DNA from: Actinomycetota bacterium
GTDB taxonomy: Bacteria; Actinomycetota; Thermoleophilia; Gaiellales; Gaiellaceae
Direction of reading: 5' to 3'
Assembly: GCA_003152275.1 (NCBI GenBank)
Contig: PLZU01000105.1
Span: forward strand, 1 to 46,010
Length of the DNA stretch: 46,010 bases
The notes under the pieces are model-generated. The model did no database searches, was not told where the DNA came from, and worked only from the letters and a program-made list of their open reading frames with translations. Both the position numbers and the translations under genes were made by a program. Positions 8,260-16,260 of the stretch are shown piece after piece; position 1 is the stretch's first letter, and every line of letters starts with the position of its first letter.

Positions 8260-9296
8260 TCATGGCCGGTCCCGGCGAGGACGAGAGCGCCGCGGCCGAG
8301 CAGGAGGCCGCTGCGCAGCTCGTCGTGGATCGCTTCGACGCCCTCCAGACCAACGCGCCGGCTGATGACCGCACGGACTCGGCCGGCCGCCACGAGCGCG
8401 CCGGCGAGGCCGACCTCGAACCGCGACGCGTAGCGCGAGCCCAGAACCGCCGCCTGCGCGTGCACGATCTTCCGTGGATCGAACGGCGTCTCGCGACCGG
8501 GGAACGTCGTGACGAGCACGAGCCGGCCGTTTGCGCCGAGCGCCCGCAGTGCCCAACCGATGCTCTGGTGCGATCCAACGAAGTCCACGATTACGTCGGC
8601 TCGGCCGTCCCAGCGCGACGGCAGGGCGACGTCATCGAACGACGAGGAGTCGGCCACGTCGATGCCGAGGTCGTTCTCAAGGAAGTCGAGCTTCTCTGGC
8701 ACGACGTCGAGCCCGACGACGTCGCCGCCGTGCAGGCCGGCGACCTGCACCATGTGGATGCCGACGCCACCGGCTGCGCCGATCACGCAAACGCGGTCTC
8801 CGGGGGTGATCGCAGCGCGACGCGCAATGTGTACCGGCGTCGCCACTGCATCCGCAACGACAGTCGCATCGACGAAGTCGATCCCCGGAGGGAGCGGGAC
8901 GACGTTGCGCTCGGGGAGCGTCGTCAGCTCCGCATAGCCGCCGTCTCGCGCGGTCCCGATCTGCCCCTGCGGGTGCTCACACAACGGCTCGAAGCCTCCG
9001 AGGCAATTCCTACACCTACCGCAGAAGAGATAGAAGTGCGCAGTCACCAGCTCGCCGACACGCTGTTCGTCGACGCCGGGACCGACGGCGGAGATATGGC
9101 CGACGAGCTCGTGCCCCGGGACGACGGGCCGTTCGAGCGGCGGGTCCCCGAGCTGTCCGCCGATGTAGTTGACGACGGTGAGCCCGATGCCGCATGCGAG
9201 CACTCGGATCTGCACCTCACCTGCCGCGGGGACTGGAGCAGGCGCCTCGAACAACTCGAGTGTGCCGCCCCAGCGCGTGATGCGGAGCCCTCGCAC
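8247..9296 (-). CDS. Zinc-dependent alcohol dehydrogenase (MDR family)
   Basis: A 349-residue medium-chain dehydrogenase. Catalytic zinc ligands C35 and H62-E63 (GHE) are present, and the structural zinc loop has C92, C95, C98 and C106. The third catalytic ligand, usually Cys, falls in VVADAVATP, where D149 could serve. The NAD(P) motif is GAAGGVG (173-179). It starts at GTG 9296 with GGGGAG six bases upstream, two bases after the stop of the Gfo/Idh gene, so the two are co-transcribed. It likely oxidises an alcohol intermediate; substrate unknown. Confidence 0.9.
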   Translation of the reverse strand: MRGLRITRWGGTLELFEAPAPVPAAGEVQIRVLACGIGLTVVNYIGGQLGDPPLERPVVPGHELVGHISAVGPGVDEQRVGELVTAHFYLFCGRCRNCLGGFEPLCEHPQGQIGTARDGGYAELTTLPERNVVPLPPGIDFVDATVVADAVATPVHIARRAAITPGDRVCVIGAAGGVGIHMVQVAGLHGGDVVGLDVVPEKLDFLENDLGIDVADSSSFDDVALPSRWDGRADVIVDFVGSHQSIGWALRALGANGRLVLVTTFPGRETPFDPRKIVHAQAAVLGSRYASRFEVGLAGALVAAGRVRAVISRRVGLEGVEAIHDELRSGLLLGRGALVLAGTGHDDPR

Positions 9297-9298
9297 GG

Positions 9299-10312
9299 CT
9301 AGCTCCCCTGCACCTCCTCTGCGACGAGCTCGACGACGCGACCCTCTCGCGCCGACCGTGCGATCCCGTCGGTGAGCTGCACGCTCCGGAGGCCGTCCAG
9401 GCCCGACGCGTTCGGCTCTTCGCCGGCGACGACCGCGTGATTAAACGCCGCGATCGCGCGGTCGAAGGCATTGGATGTCGAGGTCGGCGTCACACGCTCT
9501 TCTCCGCCCAAGAGGACGGCGATCTCGCCTCGGTCGATGAAGGGTCGCGTGACGGAGCGGCCGACGACCCGTCCTTCGCTGCCGTAGATCTGGAGATCGG
9601 GCTGGTAGTTCGGCACGGCCTGGTTGGCGTTCACGTACGCGAGTGTGCCGTTCGCGAACCGCAGCAGGGTCAACGCGATCGTCTCCAGGTCGTCGCGGCG
9701 TCCCACATCGAGGAGCGCCGAGACCTCTACGACTTCGGAGCCGAGCAGGTAACGGAGCAAGTCGTACGCGTGGACGCCGAGGTTGTTGATCGTTCCGAGC
9801 CCGGCGAGCGCCGGATCGGTACGCCACCCGCCCAGAGGGTGACGGCCGGGGCTCACTTCGCACTGCGCGATCAGGACGTCGCCAAGATCTCCCCGCATTA
9901 CAAGCTCACGCACGCCGCTGAAGGCGCTGTGGTGCCGCGTCTGGAAGTTGACGCCGAGCTTCACGCCCGCCGAAGCGCAGGCATCGACGGCAGCCTGGGC
10001 GTCGCGGACGCTCGTGGCCAAAGGCTTCTCGCACAAGACGTGCTTACCGGCGCACGCGGCCGCCTGAACCTGCTCCGCGTGCAGCGCATTCGGTGTCGCG
10101 ATGTAGACGACGTCGACTGCGGGGTCCGACAGCAGCTCGTCGAGACTCGTCGTCGCGAATCGCGCGCCGTGCTTGAACGCGAACGCTTGCGTCTTCGCCT
10201 CGCCAAGCTCGCCGACGCCGACGAGCTCGGCGTCGGCGAGCTTGGCGATCGCCGGCGCCACGGCGCTATCAGCGATCGCAGCCGTTGCAACTATAGCCCA
10301 CCCGACTGTCAC
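9299..10312 (-). CDS. Gfo/Idh/MocA family oxidoreductase
   Basis: I start it at GTG 10312 because GGGAGG lies five bases upstream (open frame continues to 10375 without conserved sequence), giving 337 residues. The catalytic EKP motif is at residues 94-96 (VLCEKPLATS), and NNLGVHAYDLL provides the usual active-site His. The N-terminal dinucleotide loop is degenerate (WAIVATAAIADSAV instead of GxGxxG), seen in some family members. These enzymes usually oxidise sugars, inositols or their acids with NAD(P). It is divergent from a LysR gene 92 bases away, its likely regulator. Confidence 0.88.
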   Translation of the reverse strand: MTVGWAIVATAAIADSAVAPAIAKLADAELVGVGELGEAKTQAFAFKHGARFATTSLDELLSDPAVDVVYIATPNALHAEQVQAAACAGKHVLCEKPLATSVRDAQAAVDACASAGVKLGVNFQTRHHSAFSGVRELVMRGDLGDVLIAQCEVSPGRHPLGGWRTDPALAGLGTINNLGVHAYDLLRYLLGSEVVEVSALLDVGRRDDLETIALTLLRFANGTLAYVNANQAVPNYQPDLQIYGSEGRVVGRSVTRPFIDRGEIAVLLGGEERVTPTSTSNAFDRAIAAFNHAVVAGEEPNASGLDGLRSVQLTDGIARSAREGRVVELVAEEVQGS

Positions 10313-10340
10313 GATCGCCTCCCTGGTTGCTCTGGCGACG

Positions 10341-10346
10341 ACTATA
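10341..10346 (-). promoter_or_regulatory. -10 box of the Gfo/Idh-ADH transcript
   Basis: Minus-strand TATAGT lies 28 bases before the GTG at 10312, leaving room for a short leader with the GGGAGG ribosome site. No good -35 hexamer is visible, as expected for an activator-dependent promoter next to a LysR gene. The short dyad GTGGC-N4-GCCAC (10362-10375) upstream may be part of the regulator site. Confidence 0.45.
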
Positions 10347-10381
10347 ACGCGCTCCACACGCGTGGCACGCGCCACAGCGAT

Positions 10382-10403
10382 AGCGGACGCTCTACTGTCC
10401 GCT
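10382..10403 (+). promoter_or_regulatory. Inverted repeat and leaderless promoter of the LysR gene
   Basis: Perfect 7-bp arms AGCGGAC (10382-10388) and GTCCGCT (10397-10403) frame a TACTGT -10-like box (10393-10398) just six bases before the ATG at 10405. That implies a leaderless LysR mRNA starting at the ATG, and the dyad covering the -10 box is well placed for autorepression. Confidence 0.5.
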
Positions 10404-10404
10404 T

Positions 10405-11313
10405 ATGGAACTTCGCGATCTTCGAGCGTTCGCAGCTGTGCTGGAGCTCGGCGGAATGACTCGAGCGGCACGGCGCCTGCACGTCGTGCAATCGGCCGTG
10501 TCACAGGCGATCAAGCGTCTCGAGCAGGAATACGGTCTGCAGCTGCTCGAGCGCCGCTCCGACGGTGTCGTGCCGACGGCGGCCGGCGAGGAGCTGGGCC
10601 GTCATGCGCGCAGGATTCTCACCGACGTCGAGCGGCTCAACGCGGACATGGCCTCCTACCGCGGCCACGCTAAGGGCGTCGTGAACGTGGGCGTCGTCTC
10701 TACGCTCGGATCGATTCTCGTAGCCGCGTTGGTCCATGCCGTGGACGAGGAGCTTCCCGACGTCACGCTGCGCATCAAAGAAGGGGTGGCGGCAGAGCTG
10801 CTCGAGTCGCTGCGCCTCGGCCGGCTCGATCTCGTCGCGGTCGTCTTGCCCGTCGACACCGAGGGTCTCGTGATGGTCCCCACCGGCCAGCTCGACCTCT
10901 ACATCATCGTGCCGCCGTCTCACCGTTTGGCCAGGCGGCAGGAGATCCGCTTTGCCGACGTCGCGGAGGAGCAGTGGATCTCGTTTTCGCCCTCCAATCC
11001 CGGCCGCCGCTGGCTCGACGACAACAGCCTGAAGGCCGGGTTCCGACCGATGGTGGCCTCCGAGGTGGAGACACTCACGCAGGTGAAGGCCTTCGTCGAA
11101 GCGGGCCACGGGATCAGCATCCTTCCCCGCGAGACCGTGGAGCTCGAGCTACTGGCACAACTGCTATGTGCGTTGGCCGCCATCGACCCTGTCCCTGTCG
11201 CACCGCACGGTTACGCCTACGACCCCCGCCAAGCGCGCGCGGCGGTGGCGCAGGTACGCGCGGTGCTCGAACGCGGTCTCCGCGGGCTTGGCCACGCCGA
11301 CGATCAACTGTAG
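10405..11313 (+). CDS. LysR family transcriptional regulator
   Basis: A 302-residue regulator with the standard LysR winged helix-turn-helix in residues 1-60 (MELRDLRAFAAVLELGGMTR, VQSAVSQAIKRLE) followed by a linker helix and a two-lobed periplasmic-binding-like effector domain from about residue 90 (VNVGVVSTLGS). It is divergent from the Gfo/Idh and alcohol dehydrogenase genes, the usual arrangement for a LysR activator and its targets. The molybdenum hydroxylase genes downstream are a less likely target. The start abuts its own -10 box, suggesting a leaderless message. Confidence 0.92.
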   Translation: MELRDLRAFAAVLELGGMTRAARRLHVVQSAVSQAIKRLEQEYGLQLLERRSDGVVPTAAGEELGRHARRILTDVERLNADMASYRGHAKGVVNVGVVSTLGSILVAALVHAVDEELPDVTLRIKEGVAAELLESLRLGRLDLVAVVLPVDTEGLVMVPTGQLDLYIIVPPSHRLARRQEIRFADVAEEQWISFSPSNPGRRWLDDNSLKAGFRPMVASEVETLTQVKAFVEAGHGISILPRETVELELLAQLLCALAAIDPVPVAPHGYAYDPRQARAAVAQVRAVLERGLRGLGHADDQL

Positions 11314-11529
11314 ATCGCGCGACCCAACGCCGAAGGCCACATCGACCCACGTTTCGGCGATCGGCACGTCCGGCGGCGGCCGCGACGTTCGGCGTTGCAG
11401 CGTGCTCGACGACGACCCACAACGTCTGCAAATCGCGTCCCGTCTTGGCCACCGCCAACGAGGGCGCTGCAAACGCCTCGCCGTGTGTCCGCCGGCGCTC
11501 GCCACGCGGAACCGGAGACGCCGACGATC

Positions 11530-12018
11530 TCAGGTTTCTTCAGTGCGTGCCTTCATCTCCCCGGCCGCGGCGACGACGGCGCGGCGGATTCCCTCATACC
11601 CGGTACAGCGGCAAAGATTGGAGCTGAGGAGCTCCCCGAGGCGCCCGCCGTCTTCGGCCAGCTCCGGATCGTCCTCGAGCGCAGCGACGACGAGCATCAG
11701 GAAGCCCGGGGTGCAGAACCCGCATTGTAGCCCGTGTTCCCGCGCGAACGCAGCTTGCAACGGATGCAGCCCGCCCTCCGAGTCGGCGAGGCTCTCGACC
11801 GTACGGATGGCCTTGCCCTCGCACTGGACCGTGAACATGAGGCACGAGCGCACGGCCGCGCCGCCCAGGATCACCGTACAGGCGCCGCAGACACCGTGCT
11901 CACAGCCGAGGTGCGTGCCGGTCAGCGCGCAATCCTCTCGCAGGAAATCGGCGAGGGTTCGCCGCGGCTCGACGTCCCAAGTGCGCGCCTCGCCGTTGAC
12001 CGTCAGTGTCACGCGCAC
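11530..12018 (-). CDS. [2Fe-2S] small subunit of a molybdenum hydroxylase (CoxS-like)
   Basis: A 162-residue protein with both iron-sulfur domains of the xanthine dehydrogenase / CO dehydrogenase small subunit. The ferredoxin-type cluster is bound by C39, C44, C47 and C59 (GCEHGVCGACTV), and the helical-domain cluster by C99, C102, C136 and C138 (CGFCTPG, CRCTGYEG). It relays electrons from the Mo centre to FAD. The start overlaps the end of the FAD-subunit gene. Length and cysteines are complete, so it should be functional. Confidence 0.93.
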   Translation of the reverse strand: MRVTLTVNGEARTWDVEPRRTLADFLREDCALTGTHLGCEHGVCGACTVILGGAAVRSCLMFTVQCEGKAIRTVESLADSEGGLHPLQAAFAREHGLQCGFCTPGFLMLVVAALEDDPELAEDGGRLGELLSSNLCRCTGYEGIRRAVVAAAGEMKARTEET

Positions 12019-12884
12019 GCAGCACCAACGTCAGCGGCGGCAGCGGCAAGCGCACGCAGGACAAGCACTTCTGCGGCGTGGCGACGGTAGTCGGCGGAGG
12101 CATGCGGCTCGGAGACGGGATCCGCCTGGGCTGCGGCGGCCGCCGCAGCCGCCGCAAATGAAGCCGACGTCGCGCATGCGCCGACGAGCACCGCCTCTGC
12201 GGTTTCGACACGCAGCGGCCGACTCGAGGCGTTTGCAAGCGCGATGCGCGCGTCCGTGACGCGACCGTCGGCGATGCCGAGCACTGCAACGGCGGCAACC
12301 ATCGCAAAGCTCGAATGCGTCCGGCGCAGCTCAACGAAGCCGACTCCCATATCTGCGCCGAGAGCCGGGAGGCGTACCTCGATCACGAACTCGGCGGGGC
12401 CGCAATCGGTAACGAACGGCCCCCGGAAGAAGTCCTCGGCCGCGACGACACGCGTGCCACCGACGCTCGCGAGGCGCAGCTCGGCGCCGAGTGCAACCGC
12501 GACGGCGCCCCACTCCGCGGCCGGGTGAGCATACGCGAGACTGCCGACCATCGTGCCCCGATTCCGGATCGGCGGGTGGGCGACATGCCGGCTCACCCGA
12601 GTCAGCAGCCGACCCAGCGGGCCGTCGGTCGCGCCACGTTCGAGCTGGACGTGCCGCACGAGGGCGCCGACGCGCAGGGACTCACCGTCTGCCTCGATGA
12701 CCTCGAGTGCGGCGATGGCGTTGATGTCGACGATGCGCGCCGGCCGGGCGCGACGGTAGTTCATCTCGGCTACGAGGCTCTGGCCGCCGGCGAGCACACG
12801 CGCGCGGGCGCCGTCGTCGCCGAGCAGCGCGACGGCTTCCTCGACCGTCTGCGGACGTTTGTACTCAAATGGCGCGGGCTTCAC
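12009..12884 (-). CDS. FAD-binding medium subunit of a molybdenum hydroxylase (CoxM-like)
   Basis: The FAD subunit of the same enzyme. I choose GTG 12884 (291 residues, beginning VKPAPFEYKRP) over the ATG at 12905 because GGAG lies upstream and homologues begin here. FAD-binding motifs AGGQSL near residue 35 and IRNRGTMVGSLAYAHP near residue 100 are present, and a C-terminal CO-dehydrogenase flavoprotein domain follows. The linker near residue 245 is a long alanine run. It is transcribed with the small subunit and away from the large subunit. Confidence 0.9.
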   Translation of the reverse strand: MKPAPFEYKRPQTVEEAVALLGDDGARARVLAGGQSLVAEMNYRRARPARIVDINAIAALEVIEADGESLRVGALVRHVQLERGATDGPLGRLLTRVSRHVAHPPIRNRGTMVGSLAYAHPAAEWGAVAVALGAELRLASVGGTRVVAAEDFFRGPFVTDCGPAEFVIEVRLPALGADMGVGFVELRRTHSSFAMVAAVAVLGIADGRVTDARIALANASSRPLRVETAEAVLVGACATSASFAAAAAAAAAQADPVSEPHASADYRRHAAEVLVLRALAAAAADVGAACA

Positions 12885-12916
12885 CGCGAGGTCTCCGTGA
12901 TACAAACATTGACGAC

Positions 12917-15154
12917 GTGGCTCGCTACATCGGACAACGAGTGCCGCGCGTCGAGGATCGACGATTCGTCACGGGAAGCGCAGTGTACGTGGCGGACATC
13001 CGCATCTCCAACTGCCTCGACGCCGTATTCGCACGCAGCGCTCTGGCCCACGCAGTCGTCCGCAGCGTCGACGCTTCCGCAGCACGGACTGCGCCCGGTG
13101 TCGTGGGCGCGTGGACGGCTACCGACCTTCGCGACCTCCCGGCCGTCCCCGCGTCGGAAGGCGAGTTCGACCGGCCCTGGCATTCGCTTGCCCGTGACCG
13201 CGTCCGCTACGTCGGAGAGCCCATCGCAATCGTGGCCGCCTTGGGTCGGTACCGTGCGGAAGACGCGGCTGAACGCGTCGAGGTCGAGCTCGACCCGCTG
13301 CCGGTGCTGCTCGATCCTGCCAACGCGGCCTCGGACCGCGTCGAGCTGTTTCCAGGTCATTCGAACGTCGTGAGCGAGCGCATCTTTGGCAATCCTATTC
13401 CTGCCGATATCTGGGAAGACGCCGAGGTCATCGTCGAAGGCGAGCATCGCGCGCAACTCCTCACGGCGACGTCGATGGAGACGCGGGGGATCGTCGCGAT
13501 GCCGGAATCCGGCGGCGTCACGGTCTGGTGCTCGCACCAAGCTCCGCACCGGTTGCGCGAGACTCTCGCCGACGCGCTTGTACTCGACGAGGCGCGCGTC
13601 CGGGTGATCGTCCCTGACGTGGGCGGCGCATTCGGCGCGAAAAGCCAGATCTATCCGGAGTACCTAGCTGTCACGTACGTCGCGTTGCTGCTCGGACGGC
13701 CGATTCGCTGGATCGAGGATCGCGACGAGGCGCTCGTCGCATCCGCGCGGGGCCGAGGCCAGAGCCAGCGCCTCCGGATCGCTGCCGGAGCCGACGGACG
13801 GATTCTCGCGCTCGAAGCCGAGCTCGAGGCAGGCATCGGGGGCTATCCGCACGTCGGCGACATGATCCCGATCAACACCGCGCACATGATGTCCGGCGCA
13901 TATTCGATCCCGCACGTGAGCGTGCGTGTCCGCTCGATCGTGACCAACACCGCTCCCACCACGGCGTACCGCGGCGCAGGTCGGCCGGAGGCCGCGTATG
14001 CGGTCGAGCGGACGGTGGATGCTCTCGCTCGCAAGCTCGGCCTCGATCCCGCTGAGCTGCGGCGGCGGAACTTCGTTCGGACGTTCCCGTACGAGACCCC
14101 GACGGGTCGCGTTTACGACAGCGGCGACTATGGCCGCGCGCTCGCCCGCGCGTTGGAGCTCGCCGAGTACGACCGCTGGCGCGCGGAGCAGGCTCGACGA
14201 CGTACAGACGGCGGCGGTCATCCGCTCGGGATCGGCATCTGCTGCTACGTCGAGCGCTCGGGAGGCGAAGAAGGAAGCCCGGAGTTCGGGAGCGTGGAGG
14301 CCCTGAGTGACGGGAGCATCGTGGCTCGGGCGGGCACCTGTTCGACGGGGCAGGCGCATGAGACGGTGTTCGCTCAGGTGGTCGCCTCGGTTCTCGACGT
14401 CGAGCTGGACTGCGTCCGCGTCGTCGAAGGGGACACCGCAGAGGTGAAGCGGGGCGTAGGCTCCTTCGCAAGTCGGTCGCTGCAGGTTGGCGGCGCCGCC
14501 CTGCACAACGCTGCGTTGAAGGTCGTCGCGGAAGCCCTGCACCGTGCCGCGGCTCGCTTCGAGGTTTCGCCGGCCGCGGTCCGATTCGCCGAGGGCGCGG
14601 TGCACGTGGAGAAGGAGTCTCTGACGCTCGCGGAGCTCGTCGCGGAGACGGGCCCGCTCGTCTGCGAGGACGTCTTCCATTCGCCGCAGGCGTTTCCGTT
14701 CGGAAGCTACGTGGCCGTCGTCGAGATCGATCCGGAGCTCGGATGCGTCACCGTGCTCCGCCTCGTGGCCGTGGACGACTACGGCGTCGTCGTGAATCCC
14801 CTCGTCGTCGAGGGCCAGACACGAGGCTCGATTGCCCAGGGGCTCGGCCAGGCGCTATACGAAGAAGTGATCTACGACGACGATGGAGTCCCGCTCGCCC
14901 GCTCGCTGCTCGACTATCTCCTGCCGACGCTGTCCGAGATTCCCGACATCACACTCGACGAGACGGAGACACCGAACCCGAACACGCCGCTGGGTGCAAA
15001 AGGTGCAGGTGAGGCCGGCTGCATCGGTGTCCCGCCGGCCATCGCGAACGCTGTGGCCGACGCGCTCGACCTCGACGACTCGTCGCTGCTACAAATGCCG
15101 CTCACGCCCGAGACGGTCTGGCGTGCACTACCGGACCTGCGCGTCGGCCGTTAG
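12917..15154 (+). CDS. Molybdopterin large subunit, CoxL form II type
   Basis: The catalytic subunit of a molybdenum hydroxylase, about 745 residues from GTG 12917 (an ATG at 12869 is possible but overlaps the divergent gene). The conserved beginning VARYIGQRVPRVED, the Mo-pterin motif VGGAFGAKS and the C-terminal KGAGEAG with catalytic Glu (about residue 699) are intact. The active-site loop reads AYRGAGR (about residues 350-356): this is the form II signature, not the AYRCSFR of true aerobic CO dehydrogenase. So it is probably an aldehyde, aromatic or N-heterocycle hydroxylase; the substrate cannot be read from sequence. It needs the divergent S and M subunits. Confidence 0.92.
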   Translation: MARYIGQRVPRVEDRRFVTGSAVYVADIRISNCLDAVFARSALAHAVVRSVDASAARTAPGVVGAWTATDLRDLPAVPASEGEFDRPWHSLARDRVRYVGEPIAIVAALGRYRAEDAAERVEVELDPLPVLLDPANAASDRVELFPGHSNVVSERIFGNPIPADIWEDAEVIVEGEHRAQLLTATSMETRGIVAMPESGGVTVWCSHQAPHRLRETLADALVLDEARVRVIVPDVGGAFGAKSQIYPEYLAVTYVALLLGRPIRWIEDRDEALVASARGRGQSQRLRIAAGADGRILALEAELEAGIGGYPHVGDMIPINTAHMMSGAYSIPHVSVRVRSIVTNTAPTTAYRGAGRPEAAYAVERTVDALARKLGLDPAELRRRNFVRTFPYETPTGRVYDSGDYGRALARALELAEYDRWRAEQARRRTDGGGHPLGIGICCYVERSGGEEGSPEFGSVEALSDGSIVARAGTCSTGQAHETVFAQVVASVLDVELDCVRVVEGDTAEVKRGVGSFASRSLQVGGAALHNAALKVVAEALHRAAARFEVSPAAVRFAEGAVHVEKESLTLAELVAETGPLVCEDVFHSPQAFPFGSYVAVVEIDPELGCVTVLRLVAVDDYGVVVNPLVVEGQTRGSIAQGLGQALYEEVIYDDDGVPLARSLLDYLLPTLSEIPDITLDETETPNPNTPLGAKGAGEAGCIGVPPAIANAVADALDLDDSSLLQMPLTPETVWRALPDLRVGR

Positions 15155-16161
15155 ACACCCAGCATTCGAGACGGATTGCCCGTGACGATCGCGTGCCGCT
15201 CGTCGTCGGTCAAGCAGTCGAGACTCGCCAGCCATCGGACCGCGTCCGTCAAGACCATCGGTGCCGGAGCATCTGTTCCCAGAACGACCTGGTCGATCCC
15301 GACCGTGTCGATGAGAAACCGCAACGTCGCCCCGGTGAAGGTGCAGCAGTCGTAGAAGAACTTCCCCAGGTATGCGCTCGGCGGCTGCGAGGATGGCGCG
15401 TCGTAATCGGGTGTCGGCGCGTACGGCACCTTGTATCCGGCTTGGCCGCCCGACGGCGGTTGATCCTCCACAAAGAAGCCTGCCGCCTTGTCCATGCGCG
15501 CGGCACCGAAAGCGGCGTATCCACCGGCGTGCGCGAGCAGCAGCTTCAGGTTGGGGAACCGGTCAAGGACGCCACCCGCGGAGAGGATCGCGAACACGAG
15601 GGCCCGGTCGACGAGATTGCCGATGGAATTGTCCAGGTGATAGCGACCGACCTTGTAGCGGCGGTCCGGCCCTTGATGGAAGAAGATGAGCGCTCCGAGC
15701 CGCTCGGCAGTCTCCCAGAACCGGACGAACTCTGGCTCGTCGTAGAGACGGTCGTTGACGTGATCGCTGATCATGACGCCCTTCAAGCGAAGGCTCGTCA
15801 TCACGCGCTCCAGCTCTGCGACCGCGGCGTTGACATCTTGCATCGGGAGCGTGCCGAGCCCGAGGAACCGTTCGGGGCATCGCGCCAGGACGTCGGCGAT
15901 CTCGTCGTTGCATTCGCGGGCGATCGCAGCGGTCGTCTCGAGGTCGTTCGCGTATTGGTAGAAACCGGCTGTGGGAGACACGAGTTGCACATCCACGCCT
16001 AGCGCGTCCATGTCGGCGACGCGCTCCTCGAGGGTCATCCGGAACCCGGCGTTCTCGAGCTCGCCGACCGTCGAGTCCAGGCCGTACCACTCGCCGTCCG
16101 CCTCGACCGCCGCCCGGTAGCGGTCCGGCGTCCAGTGAGCATGAGTGTCGATGACCGCCAA
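15151..16161 (-). CDS. Amidohydrolase family protein, ACMSD-like (first copy)
   Basis: A 336-residue TIM-barrel metalloenzyme of the amidohydrolase-2 group, which includes decarboxylases such as ACMSD and gamma-resorcylate decarboxylase. Metal and catalytic residues are visible: H7 and H9 (THAH), H162 (FFHQGPD), H211 (LAHAGG) and D297 (GTDAP). The start is a TTG at 16161 with GGAGGGAG just upstream. Its 3' end overlaps that of the CoxL gene on the other strand by four bases. Likely role: decarboxylation or C-C hydrolysis of an aromatic or oxidised product, possibly made by the neighbouring hydroxylase (inference). Confidence 0.88.
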   Translation of the reverse strand: MAVIDTHAHWTPDRYRAAVEADGEWYGLDSTVGELENAGFRMTLEERVADMDALGVDVQLVSPTAGFYQYANDLETTAAIARECNDEIADVLARCPERFLGLGTLPMQDVNAAVAELERVMTSLRLKGVMISDHVNDRLYDEPEFVRFWETAERLGALIFFHQGPDRRYKVGRYHLDNSIGNLVDRALVFAILSAGGVLDRFPNLKLLLAHAGGYAAFGAARMDKAAGFFVEDQPPSGGQAGYKVPYAPTPDYDAPSSQPPSAYLGKFFYDCCTFTGATLRFLIDTVGIDQVVLGTDAPAPMVLTDAVRWLASLDCLTDDERHAIVTGNPSRMLGV

Positions 16162-16246
16162 GCGACTCCCTCCTCAAGCTTCCGACCCTCTGTGAAGCAA
16201 TCTAAGGTCACTCACAGGGCTGCTATGCAACTTGTGTAGCGTGGTT

Positions 16247-16260
16247 TAACATCATTTCCT
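16247..16260 (+). promoter_or_regulatory. -10 box for a leaderless CocE transcript
   Basis: TAACAT (16247-16252) lies eight bases before the GTG at 16261, with no ribosome site between, so the message probably starts at or next to the GTG. No clear -35 box is seen. The 99-base gap is shared with the divergent amidohydrolase. Confidence 0.4.

Noticed and set aside
11314-11529. Possible short gene after the LysR gene
   Set aside because: One minus-strand frame looks mildly coding, but it has no clear start or family and overlaps the LysR 3' end. At most a remnant.
12917-15154. Aerobic carbon monoxide dehydrogenase
   Set aside because: The active-site loop is AYRGAGR, not the AYRCSFR of form I enzymes, so CO oxidation should not be assumed.
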